A DNA stretch of 64,000 nucleotides from Streptomyces sp. Edi2 (GCF_040253635.1 NZ_JBEJGX010000003.1:4241501-4305500); one strand, 5' to 3'; positions 31,774-40,698 are shown, counted from the stretch's first letter. Program-made: numbers and translations. Notes: generated from the letters alone by a model not told the origin.

Positions 31774-33291
31774 ATGGCAACACTTGTACCTCTGGGTACC
31801 GCCGGCACCTACGGGGTGCTCGCCAACACGGCGATCACCAACACCGGCCTCACCGTGGTCTCCGGCGACCTCGGAGTGAGCCCCGCCGGCGCGGTGACCG
31901 GGTTCCCTCCTGGAACGGTCACCGGAACCATCCACGTGAACGACGCTGCCGCGGCGACGGCCCAGGCCGACCTGCTGACCGGGTACGCCAACGCGCTGGT
32001 ACAGCCGGTCACGGCCACTGTCCCGACGGAACTCGGCGGGACCACCCTGACCCCCGGCGTGTACAACTCCGCCTCCGGCACGTTCGGCCTCAACGGGACA
32101 TTGACCCTGGACGCTCAGGGCAACCCCAACGCGGTCTTCATCTTCAAGACGAACACCACGCTCATCTCGGGAGCCGCCGGCAACGTCAATCTCATCGGCC
32201 TCGCGCAGTCCAGCAACGTCTTCTGGCAGGTCGGCAGCTCCGCGACGCTCGGCGCCGGCTCCACCATCAGGGGCAGCATCCTCGCCTTCACCTCGATCAC
32301 CGCCACGACGGGGGCCATCGTGGACGGCCGGCTGCTGGCTCTCGGTGCCGCCGTCACGCTGGACACGAACGCGGTCACTGTCCCGGCCCTGAATACCTGC
32401 CAGGTGGTGGTCCAGCCGGTGGTCGGACCGGTGGTCGTCGGCCAGCCGACCTCCGTGTCCGCTGTGGTGACCTGCAACGGCCTGCCGGTCTCAGGTGCCT
32501 CGGTGACCTTCAACGGTGGTGCAGTCCCGGTAGCCGTCACCACCAATGTGGCGGGTGTCGCCACCGGATCGCTGACCTTCAACACCGCCGGGACCGCCAC
32601 CGTCACCGCCACCGTCACCGCGGCAGGCACCGCCTGCTCGTGCACCGGCGTCGTCTCCCCGCCCGTCACCGTCCCCGTCACTCCGCAGCCGTCCTGCCAG
32701 GTGGTGGTCCAGCCGGTGGTCGGACCGGTCGTCGTCGGCCAGCCGACCTCCGTGTCCGCTGTGGTGACCTGCAACGGCCTGCCGGTCTCAGGTGCCTCGG
32801 TGACCTTCAACGGTGGTGCAGTCCCGGTAGCCGTCACCACCAATGTGGCGGGTGTCGCCACCGGATCGCTGACCTTCAACACCGCCGGGACCGCCACCGT
32901 CACCGCCACCGTCACCGCGGCAGGCACCGCCTGCTCGTGCACCGGCGTCGTCTCCCCGCCCATCACCGTGCCCGTCACTCCGCAGACGAGCCCGCTGAGT
33001 GCGTCGCCCGCCTGCTGGCGGGTCAACCTGCCCTTCCCGATTCCGCACCTGTTCGTGGCGACGCTGAAGGCCACCCTCACGCCGGCGCAAGCGGGAGTCA
33101 CGGTCACCTTCTACGTCTCCGGCCTGCCAGTGGGCACCGCGGTGACCAACGCCAGCGGTGTCGCCACCCTCAACAACGCCGGCCTGTCCATCCTGCAGAT
33201 CAGCGCCAGCAGCTACACGGCGGTCGCCACCGTCGGAGGCACCACGGTCCAGGCGACCGGCTCCCTGGTGCCCTGCTTCCCGCCGGCGTAA
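31774..33291 (+). CDS. DUF3494 ice-binding/adhesin-like protein with two Ig-like repeats
   Basis: 505 residues from ATG at 31774 with AGGAAAGGAA upstream. Residues 8-205 are a DUF3494 domain (GTAGTYGVLANTAITNTG, VVSGDLGVSPAG, NPNAVFIFKTNTTL, SSNVFWQVGSSATLGAG), a beta-solenoid fold used by ice-binding proteins and bacterial adhesins. It is followed by two nearly identical 99-residue Ig-like repeats, each with cysteines (TCNGLPVSGA, AAGTACSCTG), and a third diverged Ig-like domain to the end. Relatives are exported, but this start gives no signal peptide and none is visible in frame upstream. It may be exported another way or be mis-started by loss of its 5' end. A hairpin terminator follows. 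The substrate is unknown. Confidence 0.85.
   Translation: MATLVPLGTAGTYGVLANTAITNTGLTVVSGDLGVSPAGAVTGFPPGTVTGTIHVNDAAAATAQADLLTGYANALVQPVTATVPTELGGTTLTPGVYNSASGTFGLNGTLTLDAQGNPNAVFIFKTNTTLISGAAGNVNLIGLAQSSNVFWQVGSSATLGAGSTIRGSILAFTSITATTGAIVDGRLLALGAAVTLDTNAVTVPALNTCQVVVQPVVGPVVVGQPTSVSAVVTCNGLPVSGASVTFNGGAVPVAVTTNVAGVATGSLTFNTAGTATVTATVTAAGTACSCTGVVSPPVTVPVTPQPSCQVVVQPVVGPVVVGQPTSVSAVVTCNGLPVSGASVTFNGGAVPVAVTTNVAGVATGSLTFNTAGTATVTATVTAAGTACSCTGVVSPPITVPVTPQTSPLSASPACWRVNLPFPIPHLFVATLKATLTPAQAGVTVTFYVSGLPVGTAVTNASGVATLNNAGLSILQISASSYTAVATVGGTTVQATGSLVPCFPPA
32398..32991 (+). repeat. Two 297-bp tandem repeats inside the DUF3494 gene
   Basis: Units 32398-32694 and 32695-32991 are identical apart from a few positions near the unit ends (for example GGTGGTCG against GGTCGTCG). 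Near-identity at DNA level including third positions indicates recent duplication or ongoing gene conversion. The copy number probably varies between strains. Confidence 0.9.
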
Positions 33292-33429
33292 CCGGCCTGC
33301 GTCCGATGGGCCGGGGCCGCATGACGGGTCCTGCTGCGGTACTCGCGCACAGGTCTGGTCACGCAGTGCAGCCCCTGACCTGACGGCCTTCCGGTAGGCG
33401 GCCGCCCCCTCAAGGGGGGTGTCCGTCAA

Positions 33430-33466
33430 GGGCTGTCCCCCGTCGTGGAAGGACGGGGGACAGCCC
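33430..33466 (+). terminator. DUF3494 gene terminator
   Basis: Perfect 15-bp stem GGGCTGTCCCCCGTC / GACGGGGGACAGCCC with a 7-base loop, 139 bases after the stop codon. Confidence 0.75.
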
Positions 33467-34048
33467 GGCTCGAACTTACCGGTGAGCCATTCGGCACCAC
33501 GCCCGTTGGCAGGACGGAGACGGGGAAGCGGACAGCCCCCCCGGTGCCGGTGGTACGTGGACGGCTCACCGGTGAGGACCGGGGCCGGTGTTTCCTCCGG
33601 CATCGGCCCCGGACATCCGAGCGGCTCTCACAGCCCCAAGGCCCCGCGTGGAGCTGCCAGGGCCCTCCATGGTTCCAGCTCCCGCGGCTGCCCTGAATCA
33701 GCAGTCCAGCGGCGCGGGGTCAGCACACTCAAGATCACCCGGGAGGACGAGGGCCCGTGCTCGCGGCCCCGGCAACCGTCTTCGCCCTAGCTGCCACGTC
33801 GAGAACTTCGACTCGTTCGAGACAGGCCGCCTCGGTCCTGCAAGGTGAATATCGGGCGCTGTGAGCCATGCCCGCCGGGATCGCCCGACGCTGCCTGAGG
33901 CAACCCCGGCGAACCTTTAAGCGGGGTGGTGAGCACGCTGGCCCTGCACACTTGCACCAGCAATGCCGCCGCCGGTATCCACATGCCCCTCTCTTCCACC
34001 TGCCCGCAAGGGAACCTTGACGGCAAGCAGTTGTCTCCCTACGACGCC
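33467..34048. other. Gene-free right part of segment 2
   Basis: It contains an inverted repeat ACCGGTGAGCC (33479) / GGCTCACCGGT (33563) but no supported gene. Open frames are compositional. It leads into the arm-type motif before att copy 2. Confidence 0.4.
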
Positions 34049-34096
34049 CGTGCCCTCCGCATGCCCCAACGAGCGGTAAATCACGGTCAATACGGG
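34049..34096 (+). promoter_or_regulatory. Putative integrase arm site before att copy 2
   Basis: CGTGCCCTCCGCATGCCCC then CGGTCAATACGGG. Its end is 83 bases from the att core, the same spacing as at copy 1. Confidence 0.6.
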
Positions 34097-34178
34097 TCCC
34101 CACCGACCCTCTTCACTCTGCACCACAGCCCACGTTTAAGCAGGTCAGACCCACAATGGCGCGTACACGCCCCATTGA

Positions 34179-34224
34179 TTCCCAAGCTCAGAGCGCGGGT
34201 TCGATTCCCGTCACCCGCTCCATA
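34179..34224 (+). repeat. att core copy 2 (segment 2/3 boundary)
   Basis: 46 bases identical to the tRNA-Gly 3' end from TTCCCAAGC to CTCCATA, followed by hairpin AGGCCCAGGTC / GACCTGGGCC. No integrase or remnant follows it. Confidence 0.92.
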
Positions 34225-34354
34225 GTTGAGGCCCAGGTCGGTGACCTGGGCCTTGACCGGCGCGTCAAGTGGGTGGGACGGCCTCGGTCGGGCCGCCTGG
34301 TGCCCTGGACGGCCGGACCACCGCTCCGGGCCCGACCTGTGGTGCAATGGTTGA

Positions 34355-34879
34355 GTGAAGTTTGAGCATGACAACATGGTCGGGGTCCGCCTTGCTGTGT
34401 CGCTGGTGAATCTTGAGTCGAGTGGTTCCTGGGGGGCTGAGGCTCTGGAACGGGCGTTGCAGGAGCATGCGATCCGGCGTTCGCGTGTCACCGGCTCGGC
34501 CGGTGAGGAGATCAGGGCGTGGTCGCGGCTTTTGCGGCCCGTTTTCGAGGCTGCCTCGCAGGGCGAACGGTGCGAGAGGATCAACGCTCTGCTTGCGGAC
34601 GGCGCGGGAAGCGTGTACCTGACCACGCACGACGACTTGCGGCCGCATCTGCACTTCGCACCGGACGCCCAGGACGTCCAGAGCCGCGTGAAAGCCGTGA
34701 CCGCGGGAGCTCTGGCCATCTTCACCATGGAGGCCGAGGGGGAACGGCTGGGCGTCTGCGCGCTGGACCCCTGCCGGACTGCCTTCGTCGACACCAGCCG
34801 CAACGGTCGCCGCGCCTACTGCTGCGCGCGCTGCGCCAACACCGATGCGGTCCGCCGCCACCGCATGACGCGGCGCTAG
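34355..34879 (+). CDS. CGNR zinc-finger (ABATE-type) putative regulator
   Basis: 174 residues from GTG at 34355; the N-terminus MKFEHDNMVGVRLAVSLVN is the family's usual one. Residues about 1-125 form the stress-related ABATE-like N-terminal domain. The C-terminus has the CGNR-type zinc finger: CALDPCRTAFVDTSRNGRRA followed by YCCARCANTDAVRRHR, with paired cysteines around the Arg-rich turn. The expected CGNR is CANT here. Members are taken to be DNA-binding transcription factors. It converges with the transporter-aminotransferase pair (21 bp between stops) and may regulate it. Confidence 0.82.
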   Translation: MKFEHDNMVGVRLAVSLVNLESSGSWGAEALERALQEHAIRRSRVTGSAGEEIRAWSRLLRPVFEAASQGERCERINALLADGAGSVYLTTHDDLRPHLHFAPDAQDVQSRVKAVTAGALAIFTMEAEGERLGVCALDPCRTAFVDTSRNGRRAYCCARCANTDAVRRHRMTRR

Positions 34880-34900
34880 CGTTCCGCCCTGGCGCAGGTG

Positions 34901-35818
34901 CTATGCCGAGACCAGTGCCAGGACGAACGGGACGGCGGCGATGCCCAGAAGTGTCTGCGTCGCGGTGATGCCCGCCATCAGCGGCGCGTCGCCGCCGAGT
35001 TGTCTCGCCATGATGTACGAGGACGATGCCGTGGGCAGAGCCTGGAAGAGCACGGCGATGATCAGCGCGTGGGAGCCCAGGCCGGCCATCTGAGCCGCCA
35101 GGAAGGTCACGGCGGGCATGAGGGCGAACTTGACGGACGACGACGTGAGGATCGGTGCCGCCCACGAGCGTGCCGCACCGAAGCGCAGCGCGGCGCCGAT
35201 GCACAGCAGCCCCAGCGGCATCGAGGCGGCTCCGAGTGCCTGAAGCGCCGGCTCGATGCCCGGCGGCAGGCGCAGATCGAGTGCCTGAAGGAGGATGCCT
35301 CCCACACAGGCGAGGATGAGCGGGTTGGTCACGAGCTGTTTGACGATGCCCGCAAGGCGCAGGCGTGCGCTCCCGAACCGCGCGAAGACCAGCACGCACA
35401 AGACGTTGACCGTGGGCACGATCACCGCGTTGCAGACCGCGGCGGTGGCGACGCCCTGGGTGCCGTACAGGCCGGCAGCGATCGTCACGCCGATGTAGTT
35501 GTTGAACCTGACGCTGCCCTGGAAGACGGAGGTGAAGCCGTCGTCCTTCAGTCGCATCATGGGCCTGAAGGCGATGACCAGCACGGCGACGATCACCGTG
35601 GAGGCGACCAGAGTGCCTGCCAGGGCCGCTACCGGCAGATCGTCGGTGTCGGCCGTCGCCAGGCTGTGCAGGAACAGAGCCGGGAGCAGCACGTGATAGC
35701 TCAGGCGCTCGGCTTCGGACCAGAAACGCTCGGCGGTGATCATCGATCGCTTGAGGGCGTAGCCCAGCGCGATCAGCAGGACGACCGGAATCAGCGCCTT
35801 GACGGTCAGTGCGATCAC
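34901..35818 (-). CDS. AEC-family auxin-efflux-type transporter
   Basis: 305 residues from GTG at 35818, overlapping the aminotransferase stop (GTGA). It has about ten membrane segments with the AEC fold: IPVVLLIALGYALKR, then FNNYIGVTIAAGLYGTQGVA with polar residues at the intramembrane crossover, and a C-terminal ATQTLLGIAAVPFVLALVSA. Bacterial AEC proteins export small carboxylates or amino-acid derivatives such as malate. Translational coupling to an aminotransferase suggests it moves that enzyme's substrate or product. Confidence 0.88.
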   Translation of the reverse strand: MIALTVKALIPVVLLIALGYALKRSMITAERFWSEAERLSYHVLLPALFLHSLATADTDDLPVAALAGTLVASTVIVAVLVIAFRPMMRLKDDGFTSVFQGSVRFNNYIGVTIAAGLYGTQGVATAAVCNAVIVPTVNVLCVLVFARFGSARLRLAGIVKQLVTNPLILACVGGILLQALDLRLPPGIEPALQALGAASMPLGLLCIGAALRFGAARSWAAPILTSSSVKFALMPAVTFLAAQMAGLGSHALIIAVLFQALPTASSSYIMARQLGGDAPLMAGITATQTLLGIAAVPFVLALVSA

Positions 35819-36969
35819 GCCGGAATCCCGTCCAGCGTGGCGACGATGATGCGGCAGCCCTCTTCCAGGGTGGCGAGGTCGGTGGCGAAGGAGAGCCGCA
35901 GGTGGCCTGGCGCGCCGAAGGCGCTGCCCGGGACGGTCGCGCATCCCGCTTCGAGGAGGGTGTCCGCTGCTGCGAGGTCGTCGCCGCTCGCAAGGCGCGG
36001 CAAGAGGTAGAACGCACCGTCTGGTTCGACCGTGTCCAGGTGCCGGCTCTGCCGCAGAATCGCCAGCGCCGCATCGCGCCGTCGACGGTATGTTCCACAT
36101 CGTTCCGCCAGAATCCCCTGAGGCCCCTCCAGGGCGGCGGCCGCGGCGATCTGGCTCACGGTCGCCGTCTGCGTGCAGTTCTGTGTCTGTACGGCGGTGA
36201 TACGACGGACAAGTTCGGCCGGCCCGAACCCCCAGCCGACCCGCCAGCCGGTCATCGCGTACGCCTTGGAGACGCCGTCCACGAGCAGGATCCGCTCGCG
36301 CAGGTCAGGCGCGACCTGCGCGACGCTGAAGTACTCGCCCTCGGCGTAGCCGATGTGGGCGTAGATCTCGTCCGAGAGGATCATCGCCGAGGGGTGCCGT
36401 CGCAGGACCTCGGCGAGACCGGTCAGGGTGTCATGGCTGTAGGTGGCGCCCGAGGGGTTTCCGGGAGCGTTGAGCACGACCCAGCGCGTGCGCGCGGTCA
36501 GGGCCGCTTCCAGGGCGTCGGGAGCGAGTCTGAACCCCGAGTCGGCCGAGCAGGGAACGATCACGGGCACGGCGCCGCACAGGCGCACCAGGTCCGGGTA
36601 ACTTGCCCAGTAGGGCGCCGGGATGATCACCTCGTCGCCCGGGCCCAGGGTGGCGAAGAACGCGTTGAAGATGACCTGCTTGGCACCGCATCCCACGGCC
36701 ACCTCGGCATCCGTGTAACTCAGGGCGCGGTCCCGTTCCACTGCGCGCCGTGCGGCACGGCGCAGTTCCGGTATCCCGTTGGCGGGGGCGTAGCCCAACG
36801 GGCGGGCAGCGGCTTCCTGGGCGGCACGAACCGCGTGCGCAGGCGGGGCGAAGTCGGGCTCGCCGAGCGTGAGGTCGATGATCCGACGGCCTTCCGCGCG
36901 ATACTCGGCCGCGCGGCGGGCCATCTCCAGGATGGGTGAGCCGGAGGGAGTCACCGGGCAGCCGGTCAC
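35815..36969 (-). CDS. Fold-type I PLP-dependent aminotransferase (aspartate aminotransferase-like)
   Basis: 384 residues from GTG at 36969 with GGGGAGGG 7 bases upstream. Class I motifs are IIDLTLGEPDFAPPAHAV, the PLP-phosphate and ring contacts (VGCGAKQVIFNAFFATL, VLNAPGNPSGATYS, ILSDEIYAHIGY) and the Schiff-base lysine in VDGVSKAYAMTGWRVGWGF. It transfers an amino group between an amino acid and a 2-oxo acid; the substrate is not predictable. It is first in a two-gene operon with the AEC transporter. The region 36970-37426 upstream holds its promoter and that of the divergent gene. Confidence 0.92.
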   Translation of the reverse strand: MTGCPVTPSGSPILEMARRAAEYRAEGRRIIDLTLGEPDFAPPAHAVRAAQEAAARPLGYAPANGIPELRRAARRAVERDRALSYTDAEVAVGCGAKQVIFNAFFATLGPGDEVIIPAPYWASYPDLVRLCGAVPVIVPCSADSGFRLAPDALEAALTARTRWVVLNAPGNPSGATYSHDTLTGLAEVLRRHPSAMILSDEIYAHIGYAEGEYFSVAQVAPDLRERILLVDGVSKAYAMTGWRVGWGFGPAELVRRITAVQTQNCTQTATVSQIAAAAALEGPQGILAERCGTYRRRRDAALAILRQSRHLDTVEPDGAFYLLPRLASGDDLAAADTLLEAGCATVPGSAFGAPGHLRLSFATDLATLEEGCRIIVATLDGIPA

Positions 36970-37426
36970 CGGTCAGCCCTCCCCAAGGCGAACGGAACCT
37001 CCGTGGAACCGGGGGCCGTTCTGTCTCGCTGGTGGGTGTGGGAAGAGTCAGTGCCCGGGGCACTGGGCGTCGAAGAGCGCATACCGACAGGCTGATGTAA
37101 TACCCCAAGGCATGACAACCATTACAGGGATCCTGCGAGAGGACTCAGCAGGCCGGACTCCCCGACGCCACTGCGGCGGCCCGACGGAATACTGACCACG
37201 CAGGTCACCCTGTGGCAGAAGCGGTTCCGTACCGTAGCCGGAGGGCCCGTTCGGGCCCCGGCGCGACGGTGCGCCACGGCCGAGGTCAGCCGCTCCTCAA
37301 GCCCGCAGACACCCTGGACTCCTCGCCCCTCGACGCCCGAAGCCCGTCGGCGGTGAGGCGAGGTCGTCGATGCCATGTACGGCCGGCGCGACCTCCCGTA
37401 AGAGACCCGCAGTAAAGGACGATCGC
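36970..37426. other. Divergent intergenic region, aminotransferase / DUF4328 gene
   Basis: 457 bases without a supported gene. It should hold the promoters of both flanking genes. The stretch GATGTAATACCCC near 37094 is AT-richer than its surroundings and could be part of the leftward promoter. Confidence 0.35.
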
Positions 37427-38125
37427 GTGAACGATCACATAGCACCGCCCGCCCTGCGCCCGGTCCGGGGAGCGGCCGGCTGCGCCGTCGCCACCCTCGT
37501 CCTCGCCGGCGCGGCCTGGGCGGCCCGGGCCGTGTGGCAGATCCGGCTCACCGTGGCCGGACAGCCGCCATCCGGACCGCTGGACCAGGGCGGCGGCCGG
37601 CACCGCCCGCTGACCGCGCTGGAGAACGACTACCACCACCTCGTCATCAACCTGGGAGACGCGGCCATAGTGCTGTGCGCGGTCGCCTTCCTGCTCTGGC
37701 TTTGGCGCGTGCGGGACAACGCGGGCACACTCTCGGGACAGCGCCCGCGCTACGCCGGGCCATGGGTCCACGCCGGCTGGATCGTCCCCATCGCCAGCCT
37801 GTGGATCCCCCGCGGGATCATCGCGGACATCCACCGCGCCAGCGCGCCCGATAAGCGCTTGCCGCACGCCGTGAACTGGTGGTGGGGCCTGTGGCTGGTC
37901 GGTTTCCTGGGCGGGGCGGGCCTGTACGCCGGCACCACGAACACCGTCATCGCCCGCGCCTACACGGACACGCCCCTGCTGCTGGTGACCGACGCGGCCG
38001 TCATCGGCGCGGCCGTGGCCGCCATCCTCGTCGTCCGCGCCCTCACCGCGGTACAGCAGAACCACATACACCAGCACCCGCGGCGCGGCGCCGAACCAGC
38101 AGTGCACGTCGAGCCGGGGACGTGA
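37427..38125 (+). CDS. DUF4328 membrane protein
   Basis: 232 residues from GTG at 37427 with AAAGGA upstream. Four membrane segments: GCAVATLVLAGAAWAARAVW, AAIVLCAVAFLLWLWRV, WGLWLVGFLGGAGLYAG and AAVIGAAVAAILVVRAL. Between segments 2 and 3 is the DUF4328 signature RYAGPWVHAGWIVPIASLWI. The function of this family is unknown. It is a lone gene in segment 3, followed by the arm motif and att copy 3. Confidence 0.82.
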   Translation: MNDHIAPPALRPVRGAAGCAVATLVLAGAAWAARAVWQIRLTVAGQPPSGPLDQGGGRHRPLTALENDYHHLVINLGDAAIVLCAVAFLLWLWRVRDNAGTLSGQRPRYAGPWVHAGWIVPIASLWIPRGIIADIHRASAPDKRLPHAVNWWWGLWLVGFLGGAGLYAGTTNTVIARAYTDTPLLLVTDAAVIGAAVAAILVVRALTAVQQNHIHQHPRRGAEPAVHVEPGT

Positions 38126-38251
38126 ACGCGGTCAGCCTTCAGGGGCAGATACCTTGCGATGGCAATGCCACTTCTCCCACCTCATAGGAGACGCGTCGCC
38201 ATCGCGCCCAGCCAGGCCCAAGAGCAGCGCTGAGGCTGCACTGACCAGGCT

Positions 38252-38293
38252 CGTGCCCCAACCGTGCCCTCCAGCACGGTCAACAACGGTCGA
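38252..38293 (+). promoter_or_regulatory. Putative integrase arm site before att copy 3
   Basis: CGTGCCCCAACCGTGCCC then CACGGTCAACAACGGTC, ending 89 bases before the att core. Confidence 0.6.
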
Positions 38294-38381
38294 GAACAGT
38301 ACGTCAGTGCACCACCGAACAGTCAGGTAGAGCGGCGTTTCCCCTGGTCACGGGCCGAATCGAGCTCACTGGTCCCGTTGA

Positions 38382-38425
38382 TTCCCAAGCTCAGAGCGCG
38401 GGTTCGATTCCCGTCACCCGCTCCA
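38382..38425 (+). repeat. att core copy 3 (segment 3/4 boundary)
   Basis: 44 bases identical to the tRNA-Gly 3' end from TTCCCAAGC to GCTCCA; the next bases diverge (AAG instead of TAG). It is followed by an imperfect hairpin GAGGCCCAGTC-type and then CGTGCCCGCTACGTGCCCG, a tandem arm-like repeat, before the end of the Rep-Int gene. Confidence 0.92.
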
Positions 38426-38506
38426 AAGACGAAGGCCCAGCTCAGGGAACTAACTCCCCGACTGGGCCTCTGTGTTGTCTAGACCGTGCTGAGCGCTTCG
38501 TGCCCG

Positions 38507-40285
38507 CTACGTGCCCGATCGATCCTGATCCGGTCCAGCCTCCGGCTTCTGCCGCGCAGCCCGCACCATGGCGTCCAGGCCACTGGCGACCTCCTTCTGC
38601 CGGTCCAGGTTCGAGTGCTGGTAGAACAGCGCGGCCTTCTCGGAGGACTGCCCCGCCCGCACCATCGTGTCCTTCAGCGTCGCACCCGATCGCGTGGTCA
38701 GCGTGTGGCCGGTGTGACGGAGATCGTAGAAGCGGAAGTCCTCCGGCAACCCGACAGCCGCCCTTGCCCTCCGCCACTTGCGCCCAAAGGAGGAACGGCG
38801 AAACGGCGCACCCTTCTCCCCCACGAACAGCAGCCCCTCGTCGCCTTCTTCCGCGTACCAGTCAAGGTGTCGCTGCAGGTCCGTGTGCAGGAAAGCGGGC
38901 AGGGCCAGGCGCCGCCTGCCTGCATCCGACTTCGTGTCCCCGAGGGCACGCCGGCCGGTAGTCAGCTCAGGCGCGGCCTGCCGAACCCGGAGCACCATCG
39001 TGTCGGTGTTCACGTCCCTGCGACGCAGCTCTGCCTGCTCCTCCGGCCGAAGCGGACCGTAGGCACCGAGGTAGACCATCAGGGCGGTGCGTTGTTGGGC
39101 GGCGCGGTAGTCGGCGCGGACCTGGCGCAGTGCGCCAAGGGTGGTGGAGTAGCGGCGGGACTTGGTGGAGAAGTGGCCGCGGAAGCCGAGCATGTGCGCC
39201 CACTGCCAGAGCCGCCGGTCGAGGTATAGCTCGTCGAGGTCCCAGCAGGCGCGGATGAGGCGTCGGGTGTGGTCGGGCAGGTCGGGGAGCTTGTCGAGTT
39301 CGGCGAGTTCGCCGATGCGGCGGTCGACGGTGCCCGTGGCTTCGGCGGCCTTGGTGGCGTACTTGGCGACGTAGGAGGCGACAGCCTGCTCTGTGAGGTC
39401 TTCGCCGTTGCCGAAGGCGCCGATGGGCTGGACATCGAGCTGGGTGCCCCAGCACAGGACGCGAGCGGGCTGGTCACCGGTGGGAGGCAGGGCGACTTCC
39501 GCACGGGCGGCGGCGGCGCGGAGGGCGTCGGTGAGCAGGTCGAGGGTGGCCCAGGCCGGGGGTTCGGTGTCGGGGCCGTCGGGTCCGTCGAAGCGGATGA
39601 CGGCATGGAAGTGGATGGCGCCGCGCTTTTGGTACTCGGCGACCTTGCCGTAGGAGACGCGGAGCCGTTCCTTCAGGGCACGTTGGCTGATGCCCGCCCG
39701 CTTGGCCAGCTCCCGCGGCAGGTAGATCGTGACGTAGCGCCAGAGGTGACCGGCGTGGTTGTTCCACAGGACGGCGCCTGCGTAGTCGTAGGTGTCGGGG
39801 TTGAGGGCGGTGCCGAGTTCGGGGGCGCCGTCGGGGTGGTGGGTGCCGCAGCGGCAGCGCCCGGAGGTGGGGCGGTTGTGGACGGGGCCGAAGGAGGGGG
39901 CGGTGAGGGTGGCGAAGACGCGGGGGTGGTCGCGGACGGTTTCCGGGGTGTTCTTGGCCGGGTCGCCGGTCAGGCCCGCGCGGATGAGGTGGTACGTGTC
40001 GCCCGCGTAGGTCCAGGCGCAGGAGGGGCAGCGGGAGGCGCGGCGGTTGCCGCAGGCGAGGCGGAGCCGTCCGCCGGGCTCTTTGTCGGTGGTGTAGGTG
40101 TGCAGGACGGTGCCGGTGGCCGGGTCGAGGGTCTTGGTGGAGCCGGTGAGGTGGATCGGGTCGGAGCAGCCGCCGGTGCGGCGGATCTGGTCTTGCCAGC
40201 GGTCGAAGCCGGGGTCCCCGGCCACCCGGAGCAGATCGCCCAGGGTGGTCGGGTCCAGGCCCGCCAGGGTGGCGGGGTCGGTCAT
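38507..40285 (-). CDS. RepSA-type replication initiator fused in frame to an integrase catalytic domain
   Basis: 592 residues from ATG at 40285, with AGGAGG 7 bases upstream. Residues 1 to about 400 are a RepSA/pSAM2-type initiator: zinc-ligand cysteines (LACGNRRASRCPSCAWTYAG, RCRCGTHH) and the rolling-circle-type block KRGAIHFHAVIRFDG. From about residue 402 the chain becomes an integrase: YGPLRPEEQAELRRRDV, FYDLRHTGHT and the nucleophile in ALFYQHS, so all catalytic residues are kept. pSAM2-like elements are ordered rep-xis-int, and an in-frame deletion removing the end of rep, xis and the start of int would give this product. The junction is near 39085. Whether either activity survives is unknown. 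Its stop lies 81 bases from att copy 3. Confidence 0.88.
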   Translation of the reverse strand: MTDPATLAGLDPTTLGDLLRVAGDPGFDRWQDQIRRTGGCSDPIHLTGSTKTLDPATGTVLHTYTTDKEPGGRLRLACGNRRASRCPSCAWTYAGDTYHLIRAGLTGDPAKNTPETVRDHPRVFATLTAPSFGPVHNRPTSGRCRCGTHHPDGAPELGTALNPDTYDYAGAVLWNNHAGHLWRYVTIYLPRELAKRAGISQRALKERLRVSYGKVAEYQKRGAIHFHAVIRFDGPDGPDTEPPAWATLDLLTDALRAAAARAEVALPPTGDQPARVLCWGTQLDVQPIGAFGNGEDLTEQAVASYVAKYATKAAEATGTVDRRIGELAELDKLPDLPDHTRRLIRACWDLDELYLDRRLWQWAHMLGFRGHFSTKSRRYSTTLGALRQVRADYRAAQQRTALMVYLGAYGPLRPEEQAELRRRDVNTDTMVLRVRQAAPELTTGRRALGDTKSDAGRRRLALPAFLHTDLQRHLDWYAEEGDEGLLFVGEKGAPFRRSSFGRKWRRARAAVGLPEDFRFYDLRHTGHTLTTRSGATLKDTMVRAGQSSEKAALFYQHSNLDRQKEVASGLDAMVRAARQKPEAGPDQDRSGT

Positions 40286-40599
40286 ACCAGGACCTCCTGC
40301 CGGCAGGTCAGGAAGGCAGTGCCGAGGGCGAGCCGCCGTACCGACACCGTCACAGATGCAGGAGCGTGAGCGGACCGGACGCGGAGAGGTGGCTGAGGGG
40401 GAGCATCTGCTGCCGCGATGTGGCTCAGCCCGTCATGGGCGCTCCGCTCAGTTCGTCGCCGTCGTGAGCCTGTGCCAGGGCTGTCTCTGGGCCGTCCGTG
40501 AGCAGCACGGTTTTACGTGTTCTACGTGCCCCTCCCGCGCCCGATCCATCGGGGAATCACGGGGAACGCCGGACGGTCGCGGTGCGCGGGCAAGGCGAA
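40286..40599. other. Promoter side of rep-int and gene-free spacer
   Basis: 314 bases with no supported gene. It contains CTACGTGCCCCTCCCGCGCC and GATCCATCGGGGAATCAC near 40514-40560, which resemble the arm motif before att copy 4. Confidence 0.35.
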
Positions 40600-40630
40600 G
40601 GCCCCTGACCGATCTCCCTGGTCAGGGGCC
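40600..40630 (-). terminator. Terminator hairpin of the tRNA-Ser relic
   Basis: Stem GGCCCCTGACC / GGTCAGGGGCC with a 9-base loop, directly 3' (leftward) of the tRNA-Ser fragment, as expected for a tRNA terminator carried with an att site. Confidence 0.65.
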
Positions 40631-40643
40631 CTTTGTGCTGAGT

Positions 40644-40698
40644 TGCGGAGGCTGTGGGATGTGAACCCACGGTGAGGGGTTACCTCACGACAGTTTTC
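40644..40698 (-). pseudogene. 3' fragment of a tRNA-Ser gene (second att type)
   Basis: Leftward, the sequence starts at CGAAAACTGTCGTGAGG (end of an anticodon loop with CGA, 3' anticodon strand and variable arm), continues to CCGTGGGTTCACATCCCAC (T arm) and ends in an acceptor strand GCCTCCGCA. The variable arm GTGAGG-TAACC-CCTCAC forms a stem, which fits class II tRNA-Ser. The 5' half is absent. A 3' tRNA end with its terminator is the hallmark of an att site for an integrase targeting tRNA-Ser. Confidence 0.65.
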
